Of a stretch of 8,002 nt of DNA, positions 1-5,228 are shown piece after piece. Position 1 is the stretch's first letter. The number at the start of each line of letters is the position of its first letter. This stretch comes from Trichodesmium sp. MAG_R04 (GTDB lineage: Bacteria; Cyanobacteriota; Cyanobacteriia; Cyanobacteriales; Microcoleaceae): positions 1-8,002 of the forward strand of contig JAKQYG010000176.1 in assembly GCA_023356515.1 (NCBI GenBank), read 5' to 3'. Below the pieces are notes generated by a model, which saw only the letters and a list, made by a program, of their open reading frames with translations, did no database searches and was not told the DNA's origin. A program made the position numbers and the translations under genes.

Positions 1-40
1 TGAAAAAGTCCTTTTAGGAAGCAGAGGAGTAGATAGGGAC
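1..40. repeat. Left copy of a long inverted repeat flanking gvpF/gvpL
   Basis: The reverse complement of the first 40 bases matches 1921-1960 at 33 of 40 positions without gaps. The match includes a perfect 19-bp core (21-39 against 1922-1940). The repeat may continue to the left of the window. It has no coding content, and the sequence on the inner side of the core shows no further match. It is either a dispersed repeat family in opposite orientation or the remains of a larger element's ends. Confidence 0.75.
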
Positions 41-231
41 GTTGTATGCAAAAGCCCTGCATAAGAGTATGGAATGTATAGAGGAGTTAGTCGGGTAGAT
101 TTGTACCTTGATTTTTCTGCCATGGGAGCATCCAAAATACTAACTTCATGATCTAAAATACAAGCACTTATATTAATATTTAGGCTGGATAGCTGGACAG
201 AGGGCTATCAACAGTATTAAAATGATTGTAT

Positions 232-321
232 CAGGACTTACGGAGTGCCGCCATATATAGTATATTATTGATAATAAATTCAGATATTTGCACTACAAGT
301 AGTGCCTTTACGTAAGTCCTG
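232..321. mobile_element. MITE-like element with perfect 11-bp terminal inverted repeats
   Basis: The ends are CAGGACTTACG (232-242) and its exact reverse complement CGTAAGTCCTG (311-321). TAT sits directly outside both ends (229-231 and 322-324), which fits a short target duplication. The 90-bp body has no open frame, so any movement would need a transposase supplied elsewhere. A tight hairpin with a 7-bp stem and 2-base loop (290-305, GCACTAC/GTAGTGC) lies near the right end. Short ends and a TA-type target are known from IS630- and IS5-related miniature elements. I infer that kind of origin but cannot fix the family. Confidence 0.65.
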
Positions 322-329
322 TATCTAAT

Positions 330-394
330 TTTAGACACTATTCGACAATTAGACATTTCTTGTGATAGAATAAAATTCTATGATTGTGTCTAAA
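330..394. repeat. Second short inverted-repeat element with an internal hairpin
   Basis: TTTAGACAC (330-338) pairs perfectly with GTGTCTAAA (386-394). Inside it, ATAGAAT (365-371) and ATTCTAT (375-381) form a 7-bp stem with a 3-base loop. It starts 8 bp after the preceding MITE-like element. It could be another miniature element, a fold-back repeat or a recombination-site relic. There is no coding content. Confidence 0.45.
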
Positions 395-424
395 TTATTA
401 ACTATAGAGTTGGCTGGCCAAGAT

Positions 425-605
425 ACTTTAATGCTGCTGTTAACGCTTGAAGACTATGGGAATAAGTAGGTGAAGTTCTCACCGATTTTAAGTCTGGGTC
501 GTAGATAAGTTGCAGACTATATTAAGTGTTCTTCAGTGAAACAGGAAGCTACCTCTAAAGCTCGTACAATCACTCATGGGTAACTTTAGTAAAACAGTTA
601 AGATT
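425..605 (+). pseudogene. Possible decayed TnpB 3' end (IS200/IS605 type)
   Basis: Two scraps resemble the end of cyanobacterial TnpB. One frame reads YFNAAVNA before a stop near 423-449, like the D.N.A.N segment just after the TnpB zinc ribbon. About 80 bp on, from 527, another frame reads CSSVKQEATSKARTITHG and a stop, like the SVKQEA tails common in cyanobacterial TnpB proteins. Stops and frame changes separate them, so nothing functional remains. The strand AAGCTACC... (547-554) can fold with GGGTAACTT near 579-587 (one mismatch), a possible worn right-end hairpin. This rests on recalled family patterns and is weak. Confidence 0.3.
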
Positions 606-689
606 TAATGTTGTGTAGTTAATTTGGTTTAACTACTTAAAGCAACAAGTCTAGTATAACGACTCCCACATCCTAGCTTTACCGAAAAA

Positions 690-935
690 TTAGGTTTAAA
701 GCCTCGCCCTTTCAGGGTAACCTTTTAGTTGATTTTTTTTCACAGGTCATATTATCATGCTTTTTAGTTCACAGGAAATATATTAGTCGCGGGTGGGCAT
801 ACCGAGACAAAAAACGGACGGGTCGGCAAGTGTAAGACTACTGCCAAAGTAGCAGCAGCCCGTGAAACGTCAACCCGCCGAGGAGCTACGGCTCGGAAGG
901 AAACCCCGTGCCTTTAGGCCGGGGGTGGATGTCAA
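690..935 (+). mobile_element. Internally deleted IS200/IS605-type element with right end
   Basis: The right end is clear. CCCCG (904-908) pairs with CGGGG (920-924), GCC (910-912) pairs with GGC (917-919), with one bulged T and the loop TTTA. It is followed by GTGGATGTCAA ending at 935, the usual closing of cyanobacterial IS605-type elements. A candidate left end is the smaller GCCTCGCCCTTTCAGGG block (701-717), which has a 4-bp hairpin. If so, only about 245 bp remain and most of tnpB is gone. GC content of 786-930 is about 60 %, far above its surroundings. The right border is well supported and the left one is a guess. Confidence 0.55.
768..917 (+). pseudogene. tnpB: TnpB C-terminal tail, N-terminally truncated
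   Basis: An open frame of 49 codons runs from just after an in-frame stop (765-767) to TAG (915-917). It contains VAGGHTETKN, matching the GHTET.N motif near the C-terminus of cyanobacterial TnpB, followed by a basic Lys/Arg/Ala-rich tail ending RKETPCL. The stop lies inside the right-end hairpin, as is usual for these elements. TnpB is the RNA-guided nuclease of IS200/IS605 transposons. The RuvC-like catalytic core and the zinc ribbon are absent here, so no active protein can be made. GC content is about 60 %, against roughly a third in the neighbourhood. The tail has no internal stop, which suggests recent truncation or selection on the RNA that overlaps it. Confidence 0.6.
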
Positions 936-955
936 CACTCACTTACTTAATGTAA
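820..955 (+). ncRNA. Possible relic of an omega (right-end) guide RNA
   Basis: In IS200/IS605 elements the guide RNA of TnpB is transcribed over the 3' end of tnpB and the right end, and the bases just past the element act as the guide. All scaffold parts of the right end are kept here: a GC-rich tail, the hairpin 904-924 and the GGATGTCAA border at 935. The guide would begin at 936 (CACTCACTTACTTAAT). The 5' limit is not visible. No tnpB is present, so any function would need a TnpB encoded elsewhere. Inferred only. Confidence 0.25.
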
Positions 956-964
956 ACAGTTGAA

Positions 965-1642
965 ATGTCGTTTTATATCTACGCTTTTCTATATCTACCC
1001 AAATCATCCTTAGAATTGCCGAAAGGTATGGAAAGGGAAGTAGAACTAATTTCATATCAAAATATTGCTGCTGTAGCTGAAGCCAATGTGTCTATTGAAG
1101 CAATACAAGAAACAGACGAAAAATTAATACAAGCAGTATTAATCCATGATTCTGTAGTTAGAAAAATATTTCAGCAGGTGTCTATACTACCACTAAGATT
1201 TGGTAACTCTTTTGCTGTGGTAGAGGATATTATTAATCATTTACAAAATAATCAGCAACAATATCTGAGAATTTTCACTCAAATAGAACAAAAGGCAGAA
1301 TATACCGTCACTTTCACTCCAGCTTCCTATCCTTCTGCTCCCGAAATTAGTAATGTTCGTGGCAAAGCTTATTTATTAGCAAAAAAACAACACTTTCAAC
1401 AACAACAAGCTTTTCAGGCCAAGCAACGTCAACAGTGGGAAAATATACGTCAGTTAATTCTCAAGGATTATCCCAAAGCGGTGTTTAAAGACAGCAAAGA
1501 AAGAGGAATTAGGCAAGTACATTTGTTGGCTAATCGTGACTCAGAAGTTATAACTACCCAACAGCTGCAAACTTGGCAAACCGAGTGTTCTTATTGGCAA
1601 ATTACTTTGAGTGAACAACTTCCTCCTTATCATTTTGTCTAA
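965..1642 (+). CDS. gvpF/gvpL: Gas vesicle protein of the GvpF/GvpL family
   Basis: A 225-residue accessory protein of gas vesicle assembly. Family members interact with the shell protein GvpA and with other minor Gvp proteins, and are needed to make the hollow flotation vesicle. Family marks are the N-terminal MSFYIYAFLYLP strand, the ILPLRFGNSF motif (about residues 74-83), a KAEYTVTF strand (about 110-117), GKAYLLAKK (about 132-140) before a charged Gln-rich helix, and the C-terminal LPPYHFV corresponding to the family's PPY.F ending. The length is normal for the family. An in-frame stop at 953-955 leaves ATG 965 as the only start, and no Shine-Dalgarno sequence is visible. The sequence is closer to GvpL-type than to classical Anabaena GvpF, but the name is not settled. 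It lacks the usual gvpA/N/J/K neighbours within the window. A transposon right end lies 30 bp upstream and a GvpC-like gene 512 bp downstream. Confidence 0.93.
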   Translation: MSFYIYAFLYLPKSSLELPKGMEREVELISYQNIAAVAEANVSIEAIQETDEKLIQAVLIHDSVVRKIFQQVSILPLRFGNSFAVVEDIINHLQNNQQQYLRIFTQIEQKAEYTVTFTPASYPSAPEISNVRGKAYLLAKKQHFQQQQAFQAKQRQQWENIRQLILKDYPKAVFKDSKERGIRQVHLLANRDSEVITTQQLQTWQTECSYWQITLSEQLPPYHFV

Positions 1643-1903
1643 CTCTTTAATTGACAAATTACTATATTGCAGTAGATTTTAATTAAGGTGACCACAATAC
1701 AAATTTTAACCCCTACCTAGGAATTGCTGATTAAATATTAAAGCATTGATACATAAAGGTGTTAGCTTTTTTTGTTGAAAAAAAATACCTGGTTTTGGGT
1801 CCCTCAAGCTGAAAAAGTTAGTATTTTGGACGCTTTCATGTCAGAAAAATCAAGGAAAAAATATATCCGACTACCTGCTTTATACATTCCCTGTTCTTAT
1901 GTA

Positions 1904-1919
1904 GGAACGTTCCATGGAA
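1904..1919. repeat. Two overlapping 10-bp palindromes
   Basis: GGAACGTTCC (1904-1913) and TTCCATGGAA (1910-1919) are both perfect palindromes and share TTCC. They lie directly beside the inverted-repeat copy at 1921. They could be a protein-binding site or mark the edge of the repeated unit. The function is unknown. Confidence 0.45.
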
Positions 1920-1920
1920 T

Positions 1921-1960
1921 TTCCCTATCTACTCCTCTGCTGCTTAAAAATTTTTTTTCA
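1921..1960. repeat. Right copy of the long inverted repeat
   Basis: This matches the reverse complement of 1-40 at 33 of 40 positions, with a perfect 19-bp core (1922-1940, TCCCTATCTACTCCTCTGC). The two copies enclose about 1.9 kb containing the transposon relics and gvpF/gvpL. The last 10 bases run into a T-rich stretch, where matching is less meaningful. Confidence 0.75.
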
Positions 1961-2099
1961 TCAGACCTTACTTAAACATTGCTTCAATCTACATTTGAGG
2001 CCGATAAATTTTCAGGACGTTGCCCAAATTGTCAAGATTTGTCAAAAAATACTAAGGTTCTTTTTGCACTGTGATAAATTAAAAGTTAGTCAGATAGAA

Positions 2100-2123
2100 A
2101 ACTAAAATTTTAATATTTTAGTT
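2100..2123. promoter_or_regulatory. AT-rich perfect hairpin upstream of the repeat gene
   Basis: AACTAAAAT (2100-2108) and ATTTTAGTT (2115-2123) form a 9-bp perfect stem with a 6-base loop, ending 31 bp before ATG 2155. It could be an operator or a leader hairpin. A terminator for upstream transcription is less likely, since there is no GC-rich stem. Regulation of the downstream gene is inferred only from its position. Confidence 0.35.
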
Positions 2124-2154
2124 ATGTGCACGTTTGTTTTAGAGGTATTAAGTG

Positions 2155-2613
2155 ATGAAAAATCTTAGTGATACTCCAATAGATAGTGAACATTATCGCC
2201 AAGAGTTAGTTCGTGATTATCAACGTCGTTTTGATGAGTGGCACACTGAATTTCTGAGATATCAGGAGGAGTTTATCAAATCAGTTGATAATGAACATTA
2301 TCGCCAAAAGTTAGTTCGCGATGGTCAGCGTCGTTTTGATGAGTGGCATACTGAATTTTTGACGTATCAGAAAAAATTTCTTCAATCAGTCGATAATGAA
2401 AGGTATCGCCAAAAGTTGGTTCGTGATGGTCAACGTCGTTTTGATGAGTGGCATACTGAGTTTCTGAAACATCAGAAAGAATTTATCCAATCAGTTGGTA
2501 ATGAACATTATCGTCAAATGTTAGTTCGCGATGGTCAACGTCGTTTTGATGAGTGGCATGGTGAATTTCTGAGATATCAGAAAAAATTTCTCCAGGAGCA
2601 ACGACAACATTGA
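2155..2613 (+). CDS. GvpC-like protein of four 35-residue repeats
   Basis: A 152-residue helical protein made almost entirely of four tandem repeats: residues 11-45, 46-80, 81-115 and 116-152, after a 10-residue leader. The consensus core is LVRDGQRRFDEWHTEFL followed by YQKKFLQSVD. Placed against the 33-residue repeat of Anabaena GvpC (RIAQAEKQAQELLAFHKELQ...), the register agrees: Arg at 1, aromatic-His at 15-16, Glu at 18, a hydrophobic residue at 19 and Phe-Leu at 26-27. GvpC is the helical rod that clamps the outside of gas vesicles and sets their strength. Proximity to gvpF/gvpL supports that role. The repeat here is 35 residues (five heptads) rather than 33, and sequence identity is low, so homology is an inference. 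AGAGGT (2141-2146), 8 bases before ATG 2155, is a good ribosome-binding site. GTG at 2152 is a less likely start. There is no signal peptide or membrane segment. Confidence 0.75.
   Translation: MKNLSDTPIDSEHYRQELVRDYQRRFDEWHTEFLRYQEEFIKSVDNEHYRQKLVRDGQRRFDEWHTEFLTYQKKFLQSVDNERYRQKLVRDGQRRFDEWHTEFLKHQKEFIQSVGNEHYRQMLVRDGQRRFDEWHGEFLRYQKKFLQEQRQH
2185..2610 (+). repeat. Four tandem 105-bp repeat units within the GvpC-like gene
   Basis: The units are 2185-2289, 2290-2394, 2395-2499 and 2500-2610, the last with a six-base extension and a divergent end. Each encodes 35 residues. The block GTCAACGTCGTTTTGATGAG recurs almost unchanged in every unit, and units 2 and 3 are the most alike. Differences are partly synonymous (GGTCAGCG and GGTCAACG) and partly at surface-type positions (HTEFLT, HTEFLK, HGEFLR). 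This fits recent expansion by unequal recombination with the protein pattern kept. Confidence 0.92.
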
Positions 2614-2630
2614 TATTCTGACTTCGTTCC

Positions 2631-2648
2631 TATGGCAAGCTTACCATA
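2631..2648. terminator. Interrupted palindrome after the GvpC-like gene
   Basis: TATGGCAAGCTTACCATA is an 18-bp palindrome with one mismatched pair, starting 18 bp after the stop codon. It could form a stem that protects the 3' end or helps end transcription. No T-run follows, so intrinsic termination is doubtful. Confidence 0.25.
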
Positions 2649-2859
2649 TCGGTTGATATAGAATATTTAAATGCTATTTGGAATGATGTCAAATCATAAG
2701 CTAGCTGAATGCGTTTTCATTGCGAACAGTGAATTAAAGCTGTGAGTGAGACTTGAATACAGGGTTCAATTTAGATATGATGGTTGGTTTAGCTGTGACT
2801 AGGATTTTTAAGAATGGTTCCTAATTGACTTGTGACATGATTAAGATAAGAGTCTACTT

Positions 2860-2880
2860 GGAGGTAAAAATCTCACCTCC
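2860..2880. repeat. GGAGGT/ACCTCC hairpin
   Basis: GGAGGT (2860-2865) and ACCTCC (2875-2880) form a 6-bp GC-rich stem with a 9-base loop in otherwise AT-rich DNA. No T-run follows. The role is unknown. It may be part of the dispersed-repeat cluster downstream. Confidence 0.4.
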
Positions 2881-2979
2881 GGTTAGAAAGGTCTAGTAAG
2901 GTTACTTACTTGGCTTAGTTTAGCTTTAATCAATCATACAAAACCTCCTGATCCTGATCCATGAAAAAATGATACCCGT

Positions 2980-3040
2980 CCAACAAAACCGATTTGGGAA
3001 GGGCGGAGCAAGGGTTTGAAAACCTTTTCTGGAGATGTCT
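2980..3040 (+). repeat. Dispersed repeat, copy A
   Basis: This matches the reverse complement of 5977-6037 at 49 of 61 positions without gaps. Its last 26 bases (3015-3040) are repeated at 3159-3184 with one difference. The shared core is GAACCTTTTCTGGAGATGTC with small changes. No open frame is shared by all three copies, so it is more likely a non-coding dispersed repeat or an element end than a gene family remnant. Confidence 0.75.
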
Positions 3041-3103
3041 ATTGTCGTTTATAGCTGACTAATACATTTTTTCTAATGAGATAGGTCCTTATTAAGTTGA
3101 TAT

Positions 3104-3207
3104 TTTCTACTCCAATAGAACTCTCCAAAAATACCAATTTTGAACCGGAAAATAAGGCTTTGAGAACCTTTTCTGGAGATGTCTAATTTAACCAGGTGGA
3201 GTAGAAA
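3104..3207. repeat. Inverted repeat enclosing dispersed-repeat copy B
   Basis: TTTCTACTCCA (3104-3114) is the exact reverse complement of TGGAGTAGAAA (3197-3207). The 82 bp between them contain dispersed-repeat copy B. This arrangement resembles a small non-autonomous element or a long fold-back structure of about 104 bp. There is no clear target duplication. Confidence 0.5.
3159..3184 (+). repeat. Dispersed repeat, copy B (core only)
   Basis: This differs by one base from the last 26 bases of copy A, in the same orientation and 144 bp downstream. The 5' part found in copies A and C is only weakly present here (GAACCGGAAAATAAGG). It therefore appears truncated or more diverged. Confidence 0.75.
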
Positions 3208-3341
3208 TTTATTTTTCTATAAGCAAGAAAAGTTAATCTGAGATTCTGGCAATTTTGGGTGTTAATCTTTTAGTGAAATACTCCATAAGCTGAGATGTAG
3301 AAGTTCAAATTACCAGATTTGCTATAATGCAATTTGTTAAG

Positions 3342-3812
3342 CTAATATTGTTTAATGGCTCTTTGCATAGCTCGTTGATCATCTCTGCGCTTAATAGTTT
3401 CACGCTTATCATAAAGTTTTTTACCTTGTGCCAAAGCAATATCAACTTTTACCCAACCACGCTTAAAATACATCCTTAATGGTACTAAAGTTAATCCCTG
3501 TTGTTCTACTTTTCCAATTAATTTCCGAATCTCTTGTTTGTGTAATAACAACCTTCTACTACGCCGGGGTTCGTGATTAAAAAAATCTCCTGCTTTTTGG
3601 TATGGTGAAATATGAACATTCAGTAGCCATGCTTCACTATTACGAAGAAAAGCATAACCATCCCGTAGGTTTACTTTACCTTCCCGGATTGATTTTACTT
3701 CCGTTCCTTGCAATGACACGCCAGCTTCATAGGTCTCTATAATATGATAGTTAAACCTCGCCTGGCGATTATCACTAATTATTTTTTTTCCTTCATCGCT
3801 TTTTTTACTCAT
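3342..3812 (-). CDS. smpB: SsrA (tmRNA)-binding protein SmpB
   Basis: SmpB binds tmRNA and brings it, charged with alanine, to ribosomes stalled on broken messages. The peptide is then tagged for degradation and the ribosome freed (trans-translation). At 156 residues it is full length. Visible marks are DNRQARFNYHIIETYEAG (14-31), LQGTEVKSIREGKVNLRDGYA (34-54), the HISPY loop with NHEPRRSRRLLLHK.EI (68-95), the PLRMYF strand (111-116), the GKKLYD segment that begins the C-terminal tail (130-135), and the basic KRETIKRRD helix (136-144) that enters the mRNA channel. It starts at ATG 3812 with no strong Shine-Dalgarno sequence. It is the last of four - strand genes, 117 bp after the membrane protein gene. 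No tmRNA gene is seen in the window. The gene is ordinary and intact. Confidence 0.98.
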   Translation of the reverse strand: MSKKSDEGKKIISDNRQARFNYHIIETYEAGVSLQGTEVKSIREGKVNLRDGYAFLRNSEAWLLNVHISPYQKAGDFFNHEPRRSRRLLLHKQEIRKLIGKVEQQGLTLVPLRMYFKRGWVKVDIALAQGKKLYDKRETIKRRDDQRAMQRAIKQY

Positions 3813-3929
3813 AATATACTCAATAATATATTTTTATTTTTATCCTTAATTTTGTTTATGCTAGTATTATTGCACTATGAATTCATTGGCTATGACAATA
3901 GATTAATGAGTGAGTCTTTACTGTAAAAA

Positions 3930-4712
3930 CTACCCTGGTAAATTTAAGAGCGATCGCTCTAAAATTATCATCTTAGAACTCACCACTGCAGTATGAGCTA
4001 CCATTCTGCCTTGAGAGTTAATTAGTGTTAATTTTTTAAAGTCTAAATCTTGCGCTTCTTCAAACATTTCATTAACTAATTCGTCTTGTTCTTCTTGAGT
4101 GATACTATACCAAGTATTGTTCAGTTCAGCAATTAATAAATTCCTGGAAAAATTAAATTTTAAAGACTTAACAATTCCACCATGATATTGATTAGCTAAG
4201 TTATCAATCTGATTTTGAATTGATACTAGAAAAATTTGCTCTGGTGTTAACCTTGAAGTTGGGGGTATGATTTGCTCTGTAGATTTAGGAGTCTGTTGTA
4301 ATGCTGTATAAGAAATTTCTGAATCTTTTGAATCTATGGAAGGAGGTAGAGACTCTTCTAGGACAATTGGTTCTGTTAATTCAGACTCTACAGTGACACG
4401 AAGATCTTGACTAGGAGGAAAAGAAACAAAAATAACTACCAAGAGCAGTGCCACAATACCAGCGATCGCCCCGGTCAACAATTTATCAGAAAGCTTCTTA
4501 TTTAAGAACTTTGGTAATAAGGAACGAACTAATCTCAAAACTTGTTGCCAAAGTTCAGATTTGGCTGCAACTAATTCATTATCAGAAATAGGTTGTTCTG
4601 GAGCTTGGGTTTCGGATGTGAGATCAGAAGTTTCTTTTATTTCCTGGGAAATTGCTTCTGGTTCTATTTCAGTTTTTTCTGAATTTGGTTGGTTGGGTTG
4701 TTCTTCTAACAT
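3930..4712 (-). CDS. Single-pass membrane protein of unknown function, cyanobacterial
   Basis: A 260-residue protein that I do not recognise by name. Residues 1-50 are acidic and rich in Gln, Pro, Ser and Thr (probably disordered). Residues 52-78 form a basic amphipathic stretch with LPKFLNKKLSDKLL. Residues 79-98 are one membrane helix (GAIAGIVALLLVVIFVSF). A Pro/Ser-rich linker follows (about 99-155). A compact alpha/beta domain (about 155-253) begins LTPEQIFLVSIQNQIDNLA and ends with SQGRMVAHTAVVSSKMIILE. Positive charges before the helix suggest a cytoplasmic N-terminus and a C-terminal domain in the periplasm or lumen. ATG 4712 has a weak AAAAGG about 11 bases upstream. Two HIP1 sites lie in the gene, one within the 14-bp palindrome at 3947-3960. 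It lies 120 bp after the DUF3082-like gene and 117 bp before smpB on the same strand. Confidence 0.85.
   Translation of the reverse strand: MLEEQPNQPNSEKTEIEPEAISQEIKETSDLTSETQAPEQPISDNELVAAKSELWQQVLRLVRSLLPKFLNKKLSDKLLTGAIAGIVALLLVVIFVSFPPSQDLRVTVESELTEPIVLEESLPPSIDSKDSEISYTALQQTPKSTEQIIPPTSRLTPEQIFLVSIQNQIDNLANQYHGGIVKSLKFNFSRNLLIAELNNTWYSITQEEQDELVNEMFEEAQDLDFKKLTLINSQGRMVAHTAVVSSKMIILERSLLNLPG
3947..3960. repeat. HIP1 octamer inside a 14-bp palindrome
   Basis: GCGATCGC (3950-3957) is the highly iterated palindrome of cyanobacterial genomes. Here it is extended to the perfect palindrome AGAGCGATCGCTCT. It lies in the last codons of the membrane protein gene, just before its stop. It is a taxonomic marker rather than a known regulatory site, although a hairpin at the 3' end of the message is possible. 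Confidence 0.85.
4462..4469. repeat. HIP1 octamer
   Basis: A perfect GCGATCGC within the transmembrane-helix codons of the membrane protein gene. It supports a cyanobacterial origin. Confidence 0.85.
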
Positions 4713-4832
4713 TTTTTCTATACCTTTTCACTATACTAAATTATTTTTATATTGGTAATGAATCAACAAGTATTTCTCTACTATTTTTCATGTCAAATAC
4801 TGCATATTTTTATCAATCAATAATTTTACTAT

Positions 4833-5162
4833 TCAACCTTCACTTGGAGGCATTTCTTTGTTAGTAAATCCCTGAATAATAGTTTGTATAGCTAAAGCAA
4901 TTAAACCTAAAGTTACCATAGCACATATGCAGGTAGCAAGAGCAATAACTCCTACTACTAAAGTACGAACAGTAACAGAAATATTTACCACAAAAAAATT
5001 ATCTGAAAGAATGGGTTTACTAGCAAATGTTTTAGCAACTGATTTCATCAATAAATAAGTAAGTGTTCCTAATCCACCGGAAATTATAGCACTTGCTAAA
5101 CATTGTAAAGGATTTACTTTAGGAGTATATTTTTTGTTAGATTTAGGAGTAGAATTTGTCAT
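4833..5162 (-). CDS. DUF3082-like small membrane protein
   Basis: A 109-residue protein that looks like the cyanobacterial and plastid family DUF3082, whose function is unknown. A basic Lys-rich head (residues 1-16) is followed by NPLQCLASAIISGGLGTLTYLLM (17-39), the first membrane segment with a Gly-rich centre. Next come the loop SVAKTFASKPILSDNFFVVNISVTVRTL, then a long hydrophobic segment (about 67-96, VVGVIALATCICAMVTLGLIALAIQ). There is a short polar tail. The ISGGL...Y, KPI.SDN, NIS..VRTLVVG and LGLIALAIQ stretches are what I recall of the family. This assignment is by memory of the pattern. It starts at ATG 5162 without a clear ribosome-binding site. It is 66 bp downstream of the preceding - strand gene and may share its transcript. 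Confidence 0.75.
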   Translation of the reverse strand: MTNSTPKSNKKYTPKVNPLQCLASAIISGGLGTLTYLLMKSVAKTFASKPILSDNFFVVNISVTVRTLVVGVIALATCICAMVTLGLIALAIQTIIQGFTNKEMPPSEG

Positions 5163-5228
5163 TTCAATTATTAATTACTAGTTATCAGTATAAGATTATC
5201 TGACTCATAATTTCTGGATCCTAACTTC

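Larger units (their letters stand above)
1643..2154. other. Gene-free interval between gvpF/gvpL and the repeat gene
   Basis: No convincing gene is present. The small open frames on the + strand start at TTG or lack a ribosome-binding site and have no recognisable content. The interval contains overlapping palindromes (1904-1919), the right copy of the long inverted repeat (1921-1960) and a 9-bp hairpin just before the next gene (2100-2123). One frame near 1992-2055 reads a short CPNCQ stretch between stops, probably by chance. Confidence 0.6.
2614..3341. other. Gene-free interval between the repeat gene and smpB
   Basis: No coding region is recognisable in 728 bp. The interval holds an 18-bp palindrome just after the upstream gene (2631-2648), a GGAGGT/ACCTCC hairpin (2860-2880), two direct copies of a dispersed repeat (2980-3040 and around 3159-3184) and an 11-bp inverted repeat enclosing the second copy. 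It lies between genes that converge (+ strand on the left, - strand on the right), so it must contain both transcription ends. No classical GC stem plus T-run is visible. Confidence 0.6.

Noticed and set aside
1772..1975. 67-codon open frame on the + strand
   Set aside because: It starts at TTG without a ribosome-binding site, crosses the inverted-repeat copy and shows no recognisable content.
1992..2069. Short frame reading FSGRCPNCQDL, like half a zinc ribbon
   Set aside because: Only about 30 codons lie between stops, with a single Cys pair and no start. It is probably chance or an unidentifiable remnant.
1914..2105. 63-codon open frame on the + strand
   Set aside because: It overlaps the inverted repeat and the frame above, lacks a ribosome-binding site and has no family-like pattern.
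2185..2610. Regular repeats that could suggest a CRISPR array
   Set aside because: The units are 105 bp, contiguous without unique spacers, and in one open frame with codon-level conservation. This is a repeat protein.
2947..2960. CCTGAT hexamer repeated twice
   Set aside because: Only two and a third units, too short to be meaningful.
3320..3328. TGCTATAAT, an extended -10 box pointing into smpB on the opposite strand
   Set aside because: There is no -35 box at a suitable distance, and such boxes arise often by chance in DNA this rich in A and T. An antisense RNA cannot be claimed from it.
3744..3926. Open frame on the + strand overlapping the smpB start
   Set aside because: It lies antisense to smpB and the AT-rich leader. 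Its hydrophobic, Phe/Leu-rich composition is typical of random AT-rich DNA.
4561..4864. Two open frames on the + strand (4561-4758 and 4652-4864)
   Set aside because: They are antisense shadows of the - strand membrane protein gene and the gap beside it.
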